A model generated the notes under the pieces. The model saw only the letters and a list, made by a program, of their open reading frames with translations. It searched no databases and was not told where the DNA came from. This document shows positions 5,927 through 6,615 of a DNA stretch of 6,615 nt, piece by piece (position 1 is the first letter of the stretch; every line of letters begins with the position of its first letter). A program made the translations under genes and the position numbers. This DNA comes from Elusimicrobiota bacterium (GTDB taxonomy: Bacteria; Elusimicrobiota; Elusimicrobia; UBA1565; UBA9628), in assembly GCA_028865585.1 (NCBI GenBank), contig JAGWJU010000070.1, positions 1-6,615 of the forward strand. The letters are read 5' to 3'.

Positions 5927-5932
5927 AAAAAA
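5927..5932 (-). terminator. T-run directly after the intron-containing tRNA
   Basis: The minus strand reads GAAATTTTTTAC just past the discriminator base, with six T at 5927-5932. A T-run so close to the tRNA's own stems could end transcription, but no dedicated terminator hairpin is present. Confidence 0.25.
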
Positions 5933-5936
5933 TTTC

Positions 5937-6266
5937 TGCGCCCGGCAGGACTTGAACCTGCGACCCTCCCGTTATGCTTCCCACTCCGGGTTTCCCCGGC
6001 CGCTTCGCGTTGTGGGCCGGACTATATCATGCTCCCCAGGGGAGCCCAGGCGTATAGTCTCTGAACCTTCCCGCGAACATCCGCGCGCTTGGCTGCCGAT
6101 TGCCCAATCCCGGGGATTTTTGGCCGTCGCGCCTGCCGTCTCCGGCTACGCTGTGGCTCCCTGGGCTTAAGGGTGTTCCGGCAATTTGCCCGGTTATCCG
6201 TCGCCGATTGCTCGACGCGGAGCCCGAATTTAAGCGGGGTGCTCTAACCAGCTGAGCTACGGGCGC
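5937..6266 (-). tRNA. tRNA (CAU anticodon) interrupted by a group I intron
   Basis: The two exons (6266-6233 and 5976-5937, minus strand) join to a 74-nt tRNA. The acceptor stem is a perfect GCGCCCG/CGGGCGC with discriminator A73. T8 and A9, D-stem GCTC/GAGC, anticodon loop CTCATAA and T-arm GCAGG-TTCAAGT-CCTGC are all in place; no CCA is encoded. Anticodon CAU indicates elongator Met or the Ile2 precursor read by lysidine synthetase; initiator features (mismatched 1:72, three GC pairs in the anticodon stem) are absent, so it should not be fMet. The gene is split between U33 and C34. The splice sites can be placed exactly because the intronless copy at 3966-4039 has the same bases on both sides. 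If this is the only sound copy, the intron must splice for the cell to make this tRNA. A TAGAAT box lies 9 nt upstream. Confidence 0.9.
5977..6232 (-). ncRNA. Group I self-splicing intron (IC3-like) in the tRNA anticodon loop
   Basis: 256 nt on the minus strand, ending in the required G. P7 is a perfect 7-bp pairing, GACTATA (6053-6059) with TATAGTC (6020-6026), set in the classical CAGAGACTA and GATATAGTCC strands. P4 pairs TTGCCG (6179-6184) with CGGCAG (6093-6098), inside AAATTGCCGGAACA and GGGCAATCGGCAGCCAAGC, which resemble the cyanobacterial/plastid tRNA-Leu intron. P3 pairs CCGGGC (6188-6193) with GCCTGG (6046-6051). P9 pairs CCCAC with GTGGG (6012-6016 and 5980-5984) and encloses a GAAA-capped hairpin. 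P2 is CGTCG/CGACG and P8 is GCTCC/GGAGC. P1 is probably GCU|U with GGGC, giving a U-G pair at the splice site, but it is short and tentative. No ORF for a homing endonuclease fits in the intron. Confidence 0.93.
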
Positions 6267-6275
6267 ATCGGCGGT

Positions 6276-6281
6276 ATTCTA
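6276..6281 (-). promoter_or_regulatory. Possible -10 box of the intron-containing tRNA
   Basis: TAGAAT on the minus strand, a 5/6 match to the -10 consensus, lies 9 nt before the tRNA 5' end; the other tRNA copy has the same box at nearly the same distance. No good -35 sequence was seen. Confidence 0.35.
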
Positions 6282-6366
6282 CTACTTTCCAAAGAACAGC
6301 CCGCCGCTCATTTCAAACAAACGAGACTCTTGAAAAGACTCGCATCGCGGGCCATACTCCCAAGAT

Positions 6367-6615
6367 ATGCCTGCCCAGGTCCAAGAGACCTTGCCCTCGG
6401 GGTTCAGCGCGGCCATCGGCTATACGTACGATGCCGACGGCAACCGCACGAGCATGACCACGCCTTGGGGGACGTTCAACTATACGTATGACGCCGACAA
6501 CCGCCTGACCAGCATCACCAACCCGCAAGGGGAGCGCTTCGCCTTGACTTATGATGCGGACGGGCGCAGAACGTCTTTAACCTACCCCAACGGCGTCAAG
6601 ACCACCTACGCCTAT
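6367..6615 (+). CDS. RHS/YD-repeat protein, N-terminal part or 5'-truncated fragment, runs off the window
   Basis: 83 residues are visible from the ATG at 6367 to the window edge; the frame is open from 6334 after a TGA. Three YD repeats occur, YDADGNRT (21-28), YDADNRLT (41-48) and YDADGRRT (62-69), followed by LTYPNGVKTTYAY. The spacing is 20-21 residues, mirrored at DNA level by TATACGTA at 6421 and 6481. YD repeats build the beta-cage shell of RHS/Tc-type toxins and large surface proteins. Unlike a typical RHS gene there is no signal peptide or long N-terminal region: repeats begin about 20 residues after the ATG, and no clear Shine-Dalgarno precedes it. The true start may be lost, for instance by recombination beside the tRNA, so this may be a pseudogene or a silent cassette. 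The C-terminal part, which would reveal function, is outside the window. Confidence 0.75.
   Translation, partial: MPAQVQETLPSGFSAAIGYTYDADGNRTSMTTPWGTFNYTYDADNRLTSITNPQGERFALTYDADGRRTSLTYPNGVKTTYAY

Noticed and set aside
4040..5936. Integrase or transposase in the segment between the tRNA copies
   Set aside because: All frames were scanned by eye for tyrosine or serine recombinase motifs; apart from fic only fragments without those motifs are present.
5910..6170. Plus-strand open frame of 86 codons
   Set aside because: Same antisense-tRNA peptide, continuing into the antisense of the group I intron.
5977..6232. Homing endonuclease inside the intron
   Set aside because: The intron is only 256 nt and nearly all of it is used by the ribozyme helices; no frame holds a LAGLIDADG, GIY-YIG or HNH motif.

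Overview
This window comes from a GC-rich bacterium. The GC-rich third codon positions, a Sec signal peptide with an AxA cleavage site, sigma70-type promoters and an RHS/YD-repeat gene fit a Gram-negative-type cell. I cannot place the taxon from sequence alone; an Elusimicrobiota-like lineage is only an impression. No rRNA, CRISPR array, transposase or integrase was seen.

Left part (1-3518, plus strand): the C-terminal end of a flippase-like membrane protein (LPG_synthase_TM/UPF0104 type) overlaps a GT4 glycosyltransferase by 17 bp, which suggests an envelope-glycan or glycolipid operon. The glycosyltransferase has an in-frame TAA 46 codons before the end of an otherwise intact reading frame. 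After a short gap with a clear promoter comes a 685-residue exported protein. Its last ~150 residues carry a papain-fold cysteine peptidase signature that closely resembles the Josephin deubiquitinase active site.

Middle (3522-5936, minus strand): a YbgC/FadM-type hotdog thioesterase lies convergent to the peptidase gene and directly downstream of an intronless tRNA(CAU) gene copy with a damaged acceptor stem. Beyond an unexplained gap lies a class II Fic AMP-transferase with a winged-helix tail. Its sigma70 promoter is embedded in an 11+11 bp perfect inverted repeat that looks like an operator. Upstream of fic is the remnant of a winged-helix gene and a 21-bp dyad.

Right part (5937-6615): a second tRNA(CAU) gene, 71/74 identical to the first in its exons, is split between U33 and C34 by a 256-nt ORF-less insert. 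This insert has a complete group I intron core (P2, P3, P4, P7 and P9 pairings and the classical conserved strands), so it should be a self-splicing intron. The window ends in the start of an RHS/YD-repeat reading frame that looks 5'-truncated.

The two tRNA copies flank the fic segment as direct repeats, so 3966-5936 may be a small cargo islet at a tRNA locus. The most notable items are the group I intron in the tRNA, its intronless sister copy, the Josephin-like exported peptidase, and the operator-bracketed fic promoter.
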